Source of the DNA: Saprospiraceae bacterium
GTDB lineage: Bacteria > Bacteroidota > Bacteroidia > Chitinophagales > Saprospiraceae
Assembly: GCA_016722285.1 (NCBI GenBank)
Contig: JADKGI010000001.1
Coordinates: 1,054,001-1,118,000, forward strand
Reading direction: 5' to 3'
DNA length: 64,000 nt
The notes beneath the pieces were generated by a model. It was not told the DNA's origin. It did no database searches and saw only the letters and a program-made list of their open reading frames with translations. Position 1 is the stretch's first letter, and every line of letters starts with the position of its first letter. The translations under genes and the position numbers were made by a program. Below are positions 43,778-53,165 of the stretch, in pieces.

Positions 43778-44488
43778 CTATTGTACCAATGTACCTATCA
43801 ATTCCCCTTTAGCTATTCTGGTAAGGTGCCCTGGCTTATTTATATCAAAAACAATAATAGGCAGGTTATTTTCCTGGCAGAGTGTAAATGCAGTCATATC
43901 CATGACAGATAATCCCAGACTTATAACTTTTGCAAATGAAATGTTGTCAAACCTAATAGCATTCGGATTTTTTTCAGGATCACTGTCATATATACCATCC
44001 ACCCGTGTGCCTTTGAATATGACGTTGGCATTTATCTCATTGGCACGCAGGGCAGCAGCCGAATCAGTTGTAAAATAAGGACTTCCTGTACCGGCAGAAA
44101 AGATCACTACCCTTCCTTTTTCAAGATGCCGAATAGCGCGCCGTCTGATATACGGTTCGGCAATTTGCCTCATCTCAATAGCCGTGATCAACCGCGTATA
44201 AACACCTTCAGTTTCCAGAGCACTCTGAAGCGCCATGCCATTTATACATGTGGCAAGCATACCCATGTAGTCGCCTGTAACACGTTCAATACCGGAAGAC
44301 TCAGTACTAAGACCTCTGTATATATTTCCCCCACCTATGACGATGGCAACTTCAGCTTTCTCTTTTACCAATTCCTTTATCTGTAAAGCATAATAATTCA
44401 CCATTTCTGATGATATCCCAAATTTCTGCTCACCCATCAGTGATTCTCCACTAAGCTTGAGTAGGATTCTTTTATATTTAAGTGACAT
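43778..44488 (-). CDS. pyrH: UMP kinase
   Basis: This 236-residue amino-acid-kinase-fold enzyme makes UDP from UMP. Motifs: KRILLKLSGESLMG at the start, VIGGGNIYRG, GTGSPYFTTDSAAALRA and VMDMTAFTLCQEN. I chose ATG 44488; the upstream extension of the frame has no family sequence. It lies downstream of tsf, separated by a terminator, the common bacterial order rpsB-tsf-pyrH. Confidence 0.93.
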   Translation of the reverse strand: MSLKYKRILLKLSGESLMGEQKFGISSEMVNYYALQIKELVKEKAEVAIVIGGGNIYRGLSTESSGIERVTGDYMGMLATCINGMALQSALETEGVYTRLITAIEMRQIAEPYIRRRAIRHLEKGRVVIFSAGTGSPYFTTDSAAALRANEINANVIFKGTRVDGIYDSDPEKNPNAIRFDNISFAKVISLGLSVMDMTAFTLCQENNLPIIVFDINKPGHLTRIAKGELIGTLVQ

Positions 44489-44566
44489 AGCTTGAAATTT
44501 TAAATTATTATTAAAAACGGGATGAATTTTGGAGAAATGTAGGTGAAAAAGTGACAAATGGGTATA

Positions 44567-44598
44567 AAAAAAGAGCGGTTTTTTTTACCGCTCTTTTT
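44567..44598 (-). terminator. Terminator between tsf and pyrH
   Basis: Minus strand: AAAAAGAGCGGT, an A-rich loop, ACCGCTCTTTTTTT. A strong stem with a T-run, just after the tsf stop. Confidence 0.8.
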
Positions 44599-44605
44599 CA
44601 TTTTT

Positions 44606-45442
44606 TTAACCCAATTTAATGTGTCTGAATCCAATTGCTGTCAATTCAGGATTTTTTGATTTGAGATATTCAGCAACACTGATTTTCCCATCCTTCACAA
44701 AAATCTGATTGAGCAAGGTATTGTCTTTAAAAAACTTATTGAGCTTTCCTATCGCAATTTTTTCCAACATCTCTTCTGCCTTCCCTTCATTTCTCGCTAT
44801 TTCTTTGCCTATCTCTATTTCTTTGTTGATGATATCCTGTGATACATCATCTTTATCGAGTGCCACGGGCTTCATAGCAGCTACCTGCATAGCAACATCC
44901 CTACCGGCATCAATATATTTTTCATCATTCAGATTGAGACCTACCAGAACTCCAGCCTTATTTCCCATATGGATATATGAAGTCACCAGGGGTGCTTCTA
45001 TTTTCTGATAATCTGCAATTTCTATCTTTTCCCCTATTTTAGCTACCTGTTCAGCTACTATCGTCTGCAACGGAACGCCTTTCATTTGCTGCTGCTGCAA
45101 AGTATCTAAATCTGCCGGAAAAGTGTCTAATGCAATCTTTGCAATATCTTTGGTCAGATTGATAAAATCTTCATTTTTAGAAACAAAATCAGTCTCGCAA
45201 CTCAATCTCACCACTATACCTTTTTTGTTATCAGCAGAAACCATAGCAATAACAACACCTTCTTTTGCATCTCTGTCGGCTCTCTTTTCAGACATCTTCT
45301 GTCCTCTGAGTCTGAGCAATTCAATCGCTTTGTCAAAATCACCATTTGCTTCAACAAGCGCTTTTTTACAGTCCATCATCCCTATTCCTGTCTGCTCTCT
45401 GAGTTCTTTAACAGCGGATGCTGAAATATTTACTTCACTCAT
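44606..45442 (-). CDS. tsf: Elongation factor Ts
   Basis: This 278-residue protein recycles EF-Tu by nucleotide exchange. It has the N-terminal UBA-like domain (SAVKELREQTGIGMMDCKKALVEANGDFDKAIELLR) and the core TDFVSKNEDF motif. The end KSKNPELTAIGFRHIKLG fits the family. It follows rpsB by 34 bases and is likely co-transcribed with it. Confidence 0.95.
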   Translation of the reverse strand: MSEVNISASAVKELREQTGIGMMDCKKALVEANGDFDKAIELLRLRGQKMSEKRADRDAKEGVVIAMVSADNKKGIVVRLSCETDFVSKNEDFINLTKDIAKIALDTFPADLDTLQQQQMKGVPLQTIVAEQVAKIGEKIEIADYQKIEAPLVTSYIHMGNKAGVLVGLNLNDEKYIDAGRDVAMQVAAMKPVALDKDDVSQDIINKEIEIGKEIARNEGKAEEMLEKIAIGKLNKFFKDNTLLNQIFVKDGKISVAEYLKSKNPELTAIGFRHIKLG

Positions 45443-45476
45443 TTTATCTTAATGTTTAATGTTTTAAATTATAATT

Positions 45477-46190
45477 TTAGTCCTCCTTCGTATCCAGTTT
45501 TGATACCCTTCTCTCTTCGAGACCTTCTTTGATCGCGCTGACCACATAATCAGTAATAAGTTTAACTGACTTGGATGCGTCATCATTGGCAGGAATGGCA
45601 AAATCTACTTTATTAGGATCTGAATTTGTATCAACCATGGCAATGGTCTTCATACCCAGTCTGCCTGCTTCAGCCAGAGCAATATGTTCACGATGTATGT
45701 CAACCATAAAAACAGCACTTGGCAACCTGTTAAGGTTAGCTATACCGCCCAATACTTTTTCCAGTTTATCTTTTTCTCTTGAAAGGGTCAGTCTCTCCTT
45801 TTTAGTAATTGAGATGGCCGGATCACCCAGCATCTTATCTATGCTGTTCATCTTTTTTACTGATTTTCTTATAGTCGAAAAGTTGGTCATCATCCCTCCA
45901 AGCCATCTTTCGGTAACATAAGGCATTTCTGCGCTTCTAGCCGCCGTCGCCACTATATCCTTAGCTTGCTTTTTTGTAGCTACAAAAAGAATTTTTTTAC
46001 CAGACTTAGCCATTTGCTTCATAGCATATGCAGCTCTGTCGAGGCATTCTGAAGTTCTGTTCAGGTCTATAATGTGAATACCTTTTCTTTCCATGAAAAT
46101 GTAAGGAAGCATCTTGGGGTTCCACTTTCTTTTTAAGTGCCCGTAGTGGACTCCCGCCTCTAACATTTCATTATATGTCGGTTTATTCAT
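45477..46190 (-). CDS. rpsB: 30S ribosomal protein S2
   Basis: This 237-residue protein has S2 signatures EAGVHYGHLKRKWNPKM, ILFVATKKQAKDIV, YVTERWLGGMMTNF and IAMVDTNSDPNKVDFAIPANDDA. It is part of the run rplM-rpsI-rpsB-tsf, the standard Bacteroidota arrangement. The ATG at 46190 gives the normal length. Confidence 0.96.
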   Translation of the reverse strand: MNKPTYNEMLEAGVHYGHLKRKWNPKMLPYIFMERKGIHIIDLNRTSECLDRAAYAMKQMAKSGKKILFVATKKQAKDIVATAARSAEMPYVTERWLGGMMTNFSTIRKSVKKMNSIDKMLGDPAISITKKERLTLSREKDKLEKVLGGIANLNRLPSAVFMVDIHREHIALAEAGRLGMKTIAMVDTNSDPNKVDFAIPANDDASKSVKLITDYVVSAIKEGLEERRVSKLDTKED

Positions 46191-46241
46191 TTCTTTAATA
46201 TTTTTTTTGAATATATTACTTAATAAATTAATGATCTAAGA

Positions 46242-46628
46242 TTAACGCTTAGAGAACTGGAAGCTCTTTCTCGCTTTTGGTTTTCCAAATTTCTTTCTTT
46301 CCACTTCTCTTGAATCTCTTGTCAGATATTTTTTGTCCTTGAGCGGCTTTTTCATATCCTCATTAATCTTTACAAGTGATCTGGATATTGCCATCCTGAT
46401 AGCTTCAGATTGTCCTTTAAATCCTCCACCAACCACGGTAACTTTGATGTCATAGATACTTTCAGACTCGGCTATTTTCAAGGGATCTACAATGGCATCC
46501 TGCGTGATGGCCATCGGGAAATAATCCTTGTAATCTTTACCGTTGACAGTGATCTTACCACTTCCTTTTACTACATAAATGCGGGCTGTTGAAGCTTTTC
46601 TTCTGCCTATACTATTTATCATTTCCAT
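46242..46628 (-). CDS. rpsI: 30S ribosomal protein S9
   Basis: This 128-residue protein begins GRRKASTARIYVVKGSGKITVNG and ends with the Lys/Arg-rich tail KKFGKPKARKSFQFSKR, whose end contacts P-site tRNA. VVGGGFKGQSEAIRMAISRSL is the family core. It is six bases downstream of rplM. Confidence 0.95.
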   Translation of the reverse strand: MEMINSIGRRKASTARIYVVKGSGKITVNGKDYKDYFPMAITQDAIVDPLKIAESESIYDIKVTVVGGGFKGQSEAIRMAISRSLVKINEDMKKPLKDKKYLTRDSREVERKKFGKPKARKSFQFSKR

Positions 46629-46634
46629 ATCTTA

Positions 46635-47078
46635 TTAAAATTTAAAGGGTTCAGGTTTTTGAGCTGGGTGTGGATGGGTGGCTGCAGTGTACAAAAACAA
46701 TTTTTTAATCATTGCCCTTCCAAGTCTTGTCTTAGGCAACATACCTTTTACAGCTAATTCCAGTACCATTTCAGGTCTTTTAGCCAGCATTTCTTTTGCT
46801 GTTCTACTTTTTTGTCCACCGGGGTATCCTGAATATCTCTGATATTCTTTGTCATCCAGTTTAGCACCTGTAAATCTTACTTTGTCAGCATTTATTACGA
46901 TAACAAAATCTCCTGTATCCACATGGGGTGTGAAATCAGGTTTGTGTTTGCCTCTGAGAACAGTTGCAATTCTGGTCGCAAGTCTCCCGACAACCTCGCC
47001 CTCTCCGTCCACGACATACCACTTTTGATTTACAGTGGCGGCATTGGCCGATTTGGTTTTGTAACTTAGTGTATCCAC
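46635..47078 (-). CDS. rplM: 50S ribosomal protein L13
   Basis: This 147-residue protein has L13 motifs KWYVVDGEGEVVGRLATRIATVLRGKHKPDFTPH and GMLPKTRLGRAMIKKLFLY. I chose the GTG start at 47078 (VDTLSYKTKSANA), since homologues begin there with MDTLSYKTKSAN; the longer frame from 47138 would start at a TTG inside the promoter. It is the first gene of the ribosomal operon, with a TACCTTTG -7 box upstream. Confidence 0.92.
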   Translation of the reverse strand: MDTLSYKTKSANAATVNQKWYVVDGEGEVVGRLATRIATVLRGKHKPDFTPHVDTGDFVIVINADKVRFTGAKLDDKEYQRYSGYPGGQKSRTAKEMLAKRPEMVLELAVKGMLPKTRLGRAMIKKLFLYTAATHPHPAQKPEPFKF

Positions 47079-47135
47079 TTTTATAAAATTTATTTTTAAA
47101 ATATGTTCCTGACTACGGTTTTCCGTTAGCGGGCG

Positions 47136-47143
47136 CAAAGGTA
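47136..47143 (-). promoter_or_regulatory. -7 box of the rplM-rpsI-rpsB-tsf operon
   Basis: Minus strand TACCTTTG, about 58 bases before the GTG start. The leader between is AT-rich with no clear attenuator. A -33 box is not evident. Confidence 0.5.
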
Positions 47144-47375
47144 TTGTCTTTTCGAAATAAAAAAAATATTTTATTATTTATTTTTAAAAATATTTTTTCG
47201 TAACTAACTGAAAAACAGTATGATTTTCGCACGGCAAAATATTCGGGACACCATTATTACTTCTTTTGGGCGTCAATATCTTCTTACTAAGCGCATTTCC
47301 AGCATTCCTTTGTCAACTATAATATATAACCATCTTACATTAAATGAAATACATAAAAGAAATTTTATAAAATAA

Positions 47376-47405
47376 TTGCATGGTTTTACAATTTCATTAA
47401 TTTTG
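47376..47405 (+). promoter_or_regulatory. Promoter of the GHMP kinase gene
   Basis: TTG at 47376-47378, 19 bases, then TAATTTTG at 47398-47405. The expected transcription start is close to 47411, at or inside the first codons of the open frame. Confidence 0.55.
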
Positions 47406-47407
47406 CA

Positions 47408-48349
47408 TTGGTTTTTAAAATCCAGGACATTATCAAAACAAAATACTACGGACACGGCAAATTATTGCTCACAGGTGAGTACGCTGTATTGGACGGGGCA
47501 AAAGCTCTTGGGCTACCTACTAAATTAGGTCAAAGGATGGTGGTCAAGAGGACTACCAGCTCTGATCTGTTATGGGAAAGTCTGGATAAGAATGGTAAGA
47601 TGTGGTTTGAGTCCACCATCTCACTTTTTGATTTTTCAGCCGTCACGACTACTGATCAGAAAATTTCAGATTATCTTCAAAACTTACTGAAAAATGCGGT
47701 GCGACTCAATTCAGAATTTTTATCTCAGTGGAACGGATTTAAAATAGAAACTCAGGTTGAGTTTCCTTTGGATTGGGGACTGGGTTCCAGTAGTACGCTC
47801 ATATTTCTCATGTCTGAATGGGCGGAAGTTAATCCGCTGTTATTATATTTTAAAACTGAAGATGGATCTGGTTTTGATGTCGCCTGTGCTTTTGCTGACG
47901 GCCCTGTCGAATACTTAAATTCTCCCGATGAAGTAAAATATACTGAAGTTGATTTCAATCCTAAATTTAAAGATAATATTTTTTTTGTGCATTTAGGGGT
48001 CAAGAAAAATTCTGCTCTAGGCATAAAAGAATATTTAAAAGCTGTTAAAAATAAAAGCGCTTTTGTAAAGACTATTTCCAAAATCACTGAAGACATTCAA
48101 TCCACCAAGTCAATTTCAGAATTTGAGTCATTGCTCCAAAAACATGAAGATACCGTTGCCAGTCATACAGGATTTGAAAAAGTAAAAGACCTGTTATTTT
48201 CTGATTATAGCGGAATTGTCAAATCGTTAGGAGCTTGGGGTGGGGATTTTGTACTAGCCACTTCCATCGAGGGAGTAGAAAAAGTAAAAGAATATTTTGG
48301 AAATAAAGGATATCAAACAGTCCTAACTTACAAAGAAATAATATTGTAA
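47408..48349 (+). CDS. GHMP-type kinase (mevalonate-kinase-like), start uncertain
   Basis: This is a sugar/isoprenoid kinase-like protein of up to 313 residues: YYGHGKLLLTGEYAVLDGAKALGLP at the N-terminus, the phosphate-binding loop DWGLGSSSTLIFLMSEW, DVACAFADGPV and the C-terminal SLGAWGGDFVLAT. It probably phosphorylates mevalonate or a related substrate, but specificity cannot be read. The frame opens with a TTG at 47408, which coincides with the promoter's expected start point. No in-frame ATG or GTG lies before the domain begins, so translation may be leaderless or start at a rare codon. Confidence 0.78.
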   Translation: MVFKIQDIIKTKYYGHGKLLLTGEYAVLDGAKALGLPTKLGQRMVVKRTTSSDLLWESLDKNGKMWFESTISLFDFSAVTTTDQKISDYLQNLLKNAVRLNSEFLSQWNGFKIETQVEFPLDWGLGSSSTLIFLMSEWAEVNPLLLYFKTEDGSGFDVACAFADGPVEYLNSPDEVKYTEVDFNPKFKDNIFFVHLGVKKNSALGIKEYLKAVKNKSAFVKTISKITEDIQSTKSISEFESLLQKHEDTVASHTGFEKVKDLLFSDYSGIVKSLGAWGGDFVLATSIEGVEKVKEYFGNKGYQTVLTYKEIIL

Positions 48350-48521
48350 AGTTATCTTCTTTCCCACTATTAATTGCATAATTCCGGGTCGCTGTTCACA
48401 TATGCGTCAGATCATTTATTACCCACCAAACCCTTGGAGAAATATTATTCTCATATATCTTCGACCTCTTACTTTAATCAATTATCTTTCGGCCACATTT
48501 TAATCAATTCAATTTGTCATT

Positions 48522-50042
48522 ATGTCGCCATTAGTATTATTTTCGTTTGTATTCGGGTATTTTCTACTGCTGCTTACAGTAGCCTGGTACACCTCCAGAA
48601 ATTCAGACAATGATTCTTTTTTTATAGGAAACCGCAATAGCAACTGGTTGCTGGTGGCCTTTGGCATGATAGGTACATCATTGAGCGGTGTGACATTCGT
48701 AAGTGTTCCGGGCACTGTCGGCACCGCAGGCTTTGGATACTATCAGGTCGTACTTGGATATTTCATAGGTTACTTTGCTATTGCCTACATTTTACTGCCT
48801 TTGTATTACAAGATGAATCTGACATCCATCTACAGATTTCTGGAGGAGAGATTTGGCAAGACTTCCTATAAAACGGGTGCTTTATTTTTTATCATCTCAC
48901 GTACATTAGGCGCAACAGCACGCATGTATCTGGTCGTAAATATCCTGCAGATTTTTATCCTGGATACGATGGGCGTACCTTTTATTCTCACTTCCTTCAT
49001 TATGTTGTTGCTGATATTGCTATACACATTTGAAGGTGGCGTAAAGACCATCGTATATACTGATACATTGCAGACGACATTTATGCTTCTCGGACTGATA
49101 GTCTGCATTATAGCAATAATGAATAAAATGGATTATTCCATTGGTGATACATTTTCTGCACTTTCTTCACATGGCTATACTGACATTTTTAATATGGATT
49201 TCAATTCATCGGGTTTCTTTCTAAAACAAATTCTGGGAGGGGCCTTTATTACCATCGCCATGACAGGGCTTGATCAGGAAATGATGCAAAAAAATATCAG
49301 TGTAAAAACCCTCGGGGGTTCTCAAAAAAATGTTATCACTCTCGCAATAGTCCTACTCGTAGTCAATATGCTTTTCCTGACTTTAGGTGGACTTTTGTAC
49401 CTTTATGGTGCTCAAAATGGTGTACAGGCGACCGGAGATGACATCTTCCCATCCGTTGCTCTGGGAGGATATCTGGCATCGGGCATAGGTGTGATTTTTA
49501 TCATTGGTCTGGTTTCAGCACTTTTCCCAAGTGCTGATGGAGCATTGACTGCAATGACTTCATCATTCTGCATCGATATACTGGGTATGCAGAAAGATAG
49601 TTTATCTACAGATGGTCAGAAGAAAAAAACAAGACTGAAAGTACATTTAAGTTTTACCATCCTGTTTTTCTTATGTGTACTCCTATTCAAGTGGATCGAC
49701 GATAAATCCATAATTGATGTGATCTTAAAGCTGGCTGGCTATACTTACGGTCCGTTATTAGGTTTGTTTGCATTCGGGATATTTACCAAAAGGGTGGTAA
49801 AGGATAAACTATCAATATGGGTATGTTTGATTTCGCCTGTATTAATTTTTATTTTGGATCTGATCAATAATGCAGAGTGGTTTGCAAAAAAACTGGCTAT
49901 GAGTGCTGAATCCACAGCAATGATATCACAATGGTCAGAGTCAATTTTTTCTGGATATAAAATTGGCATTGAAATCCTGATATTAAATGGCATATGTACT
50001 TTTGCTGGATTGTGGATGATTTCTAAAAAACAAAATGGTTGA
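48522..50042 (+). CDS. Sodium:solute symporter (SSF family)
   Basis: This 506-residue protein has about 13 hydrophobic segments; it starts MSPLVLFSFVFGYFLLLLTVAWYTSR. SSF-like features are SGVTFVSVPGTVGTAGFGYYQ, ISRTLGATARMY, GLDQEMMQKNIS and LVSALFPSADGALTAMTSS. It overlaps murQ by eight bases, so import of N-acetylmuramic acid or a cell-wall sugar is plausible; no PTS component is seen. The substrate is inferred from context only. Confidence 0.85.
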   Translation: MSPLVLFSFVFGYFLLLLTVAWYTSRNSDNDSFFIGNRNSNWLLVAFGMIGTSLSGVTFVSVPGTVGTAGFGYYQVVLGYFIGYFAIAYILLPLYYKMNLTSIYRFLEERFGKTSYKTGALFFIISRTLGATARMYLVVNILQIFILDTMGVPFILTSFIMLLLILLYTFEGGVKTIVYTDTLQTTFMLLGLIVCIIAIMNKMDYSIGDTFSALSSHGYTDIFNMDFNSSGFFLKQILGGAFITIAMTGLDQEMMQKNISVKTLGGSQKNVITLAIVLLVVNMLFLTLGGLLYLYGAQNGVQATGDDIFPSVALGGYLASGIGVIFIIGLVSALFPSADGALTAMTSSFCIDILGMQKDSLSTDGQKKKTRLKVHLSFTILFFLCVLLFKWIDDKSIIDVILKLAGYTYGPLLGLFAFGIFTKRVVKDKLSIWVCLISPVLIFILDLINNAEWFAKKLAMSAESTAMISQWSESIFSGYKIGIEILILNGICTFAGLWMISKKQNG

Positions 50043-50853
50043 TTTCATGGAAAAAATCACAGAATCTCCTTCATTATACAGACATTTGGAGTTAAAATCT
50101 ACCCTGGAACTGCTTAGTGATATCAATGCAGAGGACCAAAAGGTCGCAGAGGCAGTACATCGGACAATCGGTCAGATAGCCCCGTTGATAGATGTCATTT
50201 ATGAAAAAATGAAAAATGGCGGCAGACTTTTTTATATTGGAGCCGGAACCAGCGGAAGATTAGGCGTACTTGATGCTTCTGAATGCCCGCCTACCTTCGG
50301 TGTACCTGGTGATTGGGTCATAGGACTCATCGCCGGCGGAGACAGAGCTTTGCGACTTCCTGTAGAAAATGCGGAAGACAATCCTGACCAGGCATGGAAA
50401 GATTTGCAGGAATACAGCATCGACGAAAATGATGTTTTGATAGGAATTGCGGCTTCGGGTACTACTCCCTACGTCATCAATGGTCTCCAAGCTGCCAATA
50501 AAAACGGGATTATCACCGGAAGTATCACCTGCAATCCCGGTGCTCCCATATCGGCCGCTTCAAAATTTCCTGTTGAAGTAGTAGTGGGACCCGAATACGT
50601 CACAGGAAGCACAAGGATGAAGTCCGGAACAGCTCAGAAATTGGTGCTCAATATGATCAGTACCAGTGTCATGATTAAACTGGGAAGAGTAAGAGACAAT
50701 CGCATGGTGGACATGCAACTCAGTAACGACAAATTGGTGGACCGGGGCGTAAAAATGGTTATGGACAAAACAGGTCTGGATTATGACTCTGCTAAAACTT
50801 TACTTCTCAAAAACGGTTCTGTAAGGAAAGCTATTGATGCATTCTTTCTTTGA
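50035..50853 (+). CDS. murQ: N-acetylmuramic acid 6-phosphate etherase
   Basis: This 272-residue SIS-domain enzyme cleaves the lactyl ether of MurNAc-6-phosphate during cell-wall recycling. Blocks: GGRLFYIGAGTSGRLGVLDASECPPTF, LIGIAASGTTPYVI, EVVVGPEYVTGSTRMKSGTAQKL and NDKLVDRG. It is at the usual length and overlaps the symporter gene. An in-frame ATG at 50047 is an equally good start. A kinase such as AnmK or MurK is not in the window. Confidence 0.92.
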   Translation: MVDFMEKITESPSLYRHLELKSTLELLSDINAEDQKVAEAVHRTIGQIAPLIDVIYEKMKNGGRLFYIGAGTSGRLGVLDASECPPTFGVPGDWVIGLIAGGDRALRLPVENAEDNPDQAWKDLQEYSIDENDVLIGIAASGTTPYVINGLQAANKNGIITGSITCNPGAPISAASKFPVEVVVGPEYVTGSTRMKSGTAQKLVLNMISTSVMIKLGRVRDNRMVDMQLSNDKLVDRGVKMVMDKTGLDYDSAKTLLLKNGSVRKAIDAFFL

Positions 50854-50880
50854 AAATAAAGTCGCCGGTATAGCTTTAAA

Positions 50881-52923
50881 TTATTGATCTTCCAGTAATT
50901 TCATAACCTGATCAACTACATTTTCCGCCGTGTATCCAAATTTTTCATCCAGTACAGTATAGGGTGCTGAATACCCGAAATGAGTCATGCCGAAAACGAT
51001 GCCGTTATCTTTTATCATTCCTTCCAGGGTTACCGGCAAGCCTGCTGTCAACCCGAATACCGGAACATAAGATGGAAGTATCGAATGTCGATAGACCTCG
51101 CTTTGCTCTTTAAACAGTCCCTCGGATGGTGCTGAAACCACCCTGACTCTCAGGTTCTTTTTTTCGAGTATTGGGGCAGCTTCAATCAACGTTGCTACTT
51201 CCGAACCATTTGCAAGAAGGATTACGTCCGGATCTTCACTATCTTTAAAAACAACATAAGCCCCCTTAGACAGTTGTCGGCTTTCTTCCAGTCTTGAAGT
51301 GGAAATAGCGGCTATATCATGAATGTTTTGTCGCGAAAGTATCAATCCAGCGGGGCAATTTTCAGTATTCAGCAATAGTTCCCATGCTGCCACTGTCTCT
51401 GCACTGTCGGCTGGTCTCAAAGCGAGAAATGACGGGTTTCCCGAATGGTTTTTTAATTTTTCAAGCAATCTGAGTTGCGCTTCCTGTTCGATTGGTTGAT
51501 GTGTCGGCCCGTCTTCACCCACCCTGAAGGCATCATGCGTCCATATAAATTTGACTGGTTGCTCCATCAATGCTGCGACTCTTAATACTGGCTTCATATA
51601 GTCTGAAAATGCAAAAAAAGTAGCGCAAACCGGAATCACTCCACCATGTAAAGCCATACCCGTACTCAATGCTGCCATTGTAAGTTCTGAAACTCCTGCC
51701 TGAAGAAAGGAGCCCGAAAAATCACCTTTCTTAAATGCCGTCGTCTTTTTCAGAAAGCCATCGGTCATATCGCTGTTAGAAAGATCCGCAGATGCAACGA
51801 TCATATTTCCGACATTATCTGCCAGATAAGATAATACTCTGGAAGATGCGTTTCTGGTTGAATCATTTACTGCAAGTTCGATATTGCTGAGATCAATACC
51901 TGCTACTGAGCCGCTCAAATATTTCTGAAGTATGGCTGCTGCTTCTGCATTTTCAGATATCCAGGTAGCCTCAACCATTTTTACTTCTTTGACTTCTTTT
52001 CTTTTCTGATCCAACACAGATTTGTAGTATTTGGCTACATCCGGAAATACTACAAACGGATCACCGGGGTTTCCTCCCAGGTTTTCTATCGTTTTTGGAA
52101 AAGAGGCCTTTGATTTTCCGAGTGGCTTGCCGTGGGTTTCTACCATTCCTTCATATGGTAAGCCATCTGCTTTTACCGCTCCTTTACCCATAATGGTCCT
52201 CCCAATTATAAGGGAAGGTCTGGAAGTTTCGTTTCTACATGATATTAATGCTTCCCTTATCTGATGCTCATCATTTCCATCTATGGTTACGACATGCCAG
52301 TTCCAGCTCTCATACTTTTTCGCTGTGTCTTCAGAAGTTACCTCATCTACTTTGGTAGATAGCTGCACCTCATTCGAATCATAAAACATAATGATCTGTC
52401 CGAGTCCAAGATTTCCTGCTATGCGGCCAACTCCCTGAGAAATCTCTTCTTGTATGCCTCCATCAGATATATACATGTAAGTATAATGGCTCATCCAGTT
52501 GCCAAATCTTTCTACAAGAAATCGCTCTGCAATGGCCGATCCTGCACCAAAAGCATGACCCTGACCAAGTGGTCCAGACGTATTTTCGATTCCTCTCTTT
52601 ATATCCAGTTCCGGATGCCCGGGGGTCGAACTTTTCCATTGTCTGAAGTTCTTAATATCGTCGGTAGTCATCAATCCACACAAAACAAGTTGTGAATAAA
52701 GCATGGCTGACATATGTCCGGGGTCAAGAAAAAACCTGTCTCTGAAGGGCCAGGTACAATCATCCGGGTCAAACCTCAAAAATTCACTGTACAGAATATT
52801 TATAAAATCTGCACCACCCATTGCTCCTCCGGGATGACCCGAAGCAGCTTTTTCTACCATGGCAGCAGAAAGAATCCTGATATTATCTGCCGATCTGACA
52901 GCTATTGATTTTTTCAAAGTCAT
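50881..52923 (-). CDS. tkt: Transketolase
   Basis: This 680-residue enzyme moves two-carbon units in the pentose phosphate pathway with thiamine diphosphate. Motifs: KAASGHPGGAMGGADF at the start, the cofactor region YISDGGIQEEISQG, HDAFRVGEDGPTHQPIEQ and ASEGLFKEQS. The usual GDG reads SDGG, as in related Bacteroidota enzymes to my knowledge. It is opposite in strand to murQ, with stops 27 bases apart. A -7 box TAATTTTG lies at 52945-52952 on the minus strand. Confidence 0.93.
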   Translation of the reverse strand: MTLKKSIAVRSADNIRILSAAMVEKAASGHPGGAMGGADFINILYSEFLRFDPDDCTWPFRDRFFLDPGHMSAMLYSQLVLCGLMTTDDIKNFRQWKSSTPGHPELDIKRGIENTSGPLGQGHAFGAGSAIAERFLVERFGNWMSHYTYMYISDGGIQEEISQGVGRIAGNLGLGQIIMFYDSNEVQLSTKVDEVTSEDTAKKYESWNWHVVTIDGNDEHQIREALISCRNETSRPSLIIGRTIMGKGAVKADGLPYEGMVETHGKPLGKSKASFPKTIENLGGNPGDPFVVFPDVAKYYKSVLDQKRKEVKEVKMVEATWISENAEAAAILQKYLSGSVAGIDLSNIELAVNDSTRNASSRVLSYLADNVGNMIVASADLSNSDMTDGFLKKTTAFKKGDFSGSFLQAGVSELTMAALSTGMALHGGVIPVCATFFAFSDYMKPVLRVAALMEQPVKFIWTHDAFRVGEDGPTHQPIEQEAQLRLLEKLKNHSGNPSFLALRPADSAETVAAWELLLNTENCPAGLILSRQNIHDIAAISTSRLEESRQLSKGAYVVFKDSEDPDVILLANGSEVATLIEAAPILEKKNLRVRVVSAPSEGLFKEQSEVYRHSILPSYVPVFGLTAGLPVTLEGMIKDNGIVFGMTHFGYSAPYTVLDEKFGYTAENVVDQVMKLLEDQ

Positions 52924-52944
52924 AATCTTTTAATTTTCAGAGCG

Positions 52945-52952
52945 CAAAATTA
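52945..52952 (-). promoter_or_regulatory. -7 box of tkt
   Basis: Minus strand TAATTTTG, 22 bases before the transketolase start. The divergent gap to 53166 also contains TACTTTTG on the plus strand near 52973-52980, too far upstream to assign with confidence to the phosphatase gene. Confidence 0.45.
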
Positions 52953-53165
52953 AAAAGAAAATCACTAACAATACTACTTTTGTCACCATTCCGTACTTTG
53001 AGACAAGTAAAAAAAACATTAAAAAATTTAAAAAATTAGAATTTGTACAGGTTTCAGATTTTATTGTTAAAAGCAGACATGGGATTTACCTGGCAATACA
53101 ATGAATCCATATTTTGAAATTTTAAGTAATTTTCAATCAATTAAAAAAGTAAAAAAGAAATTTTA

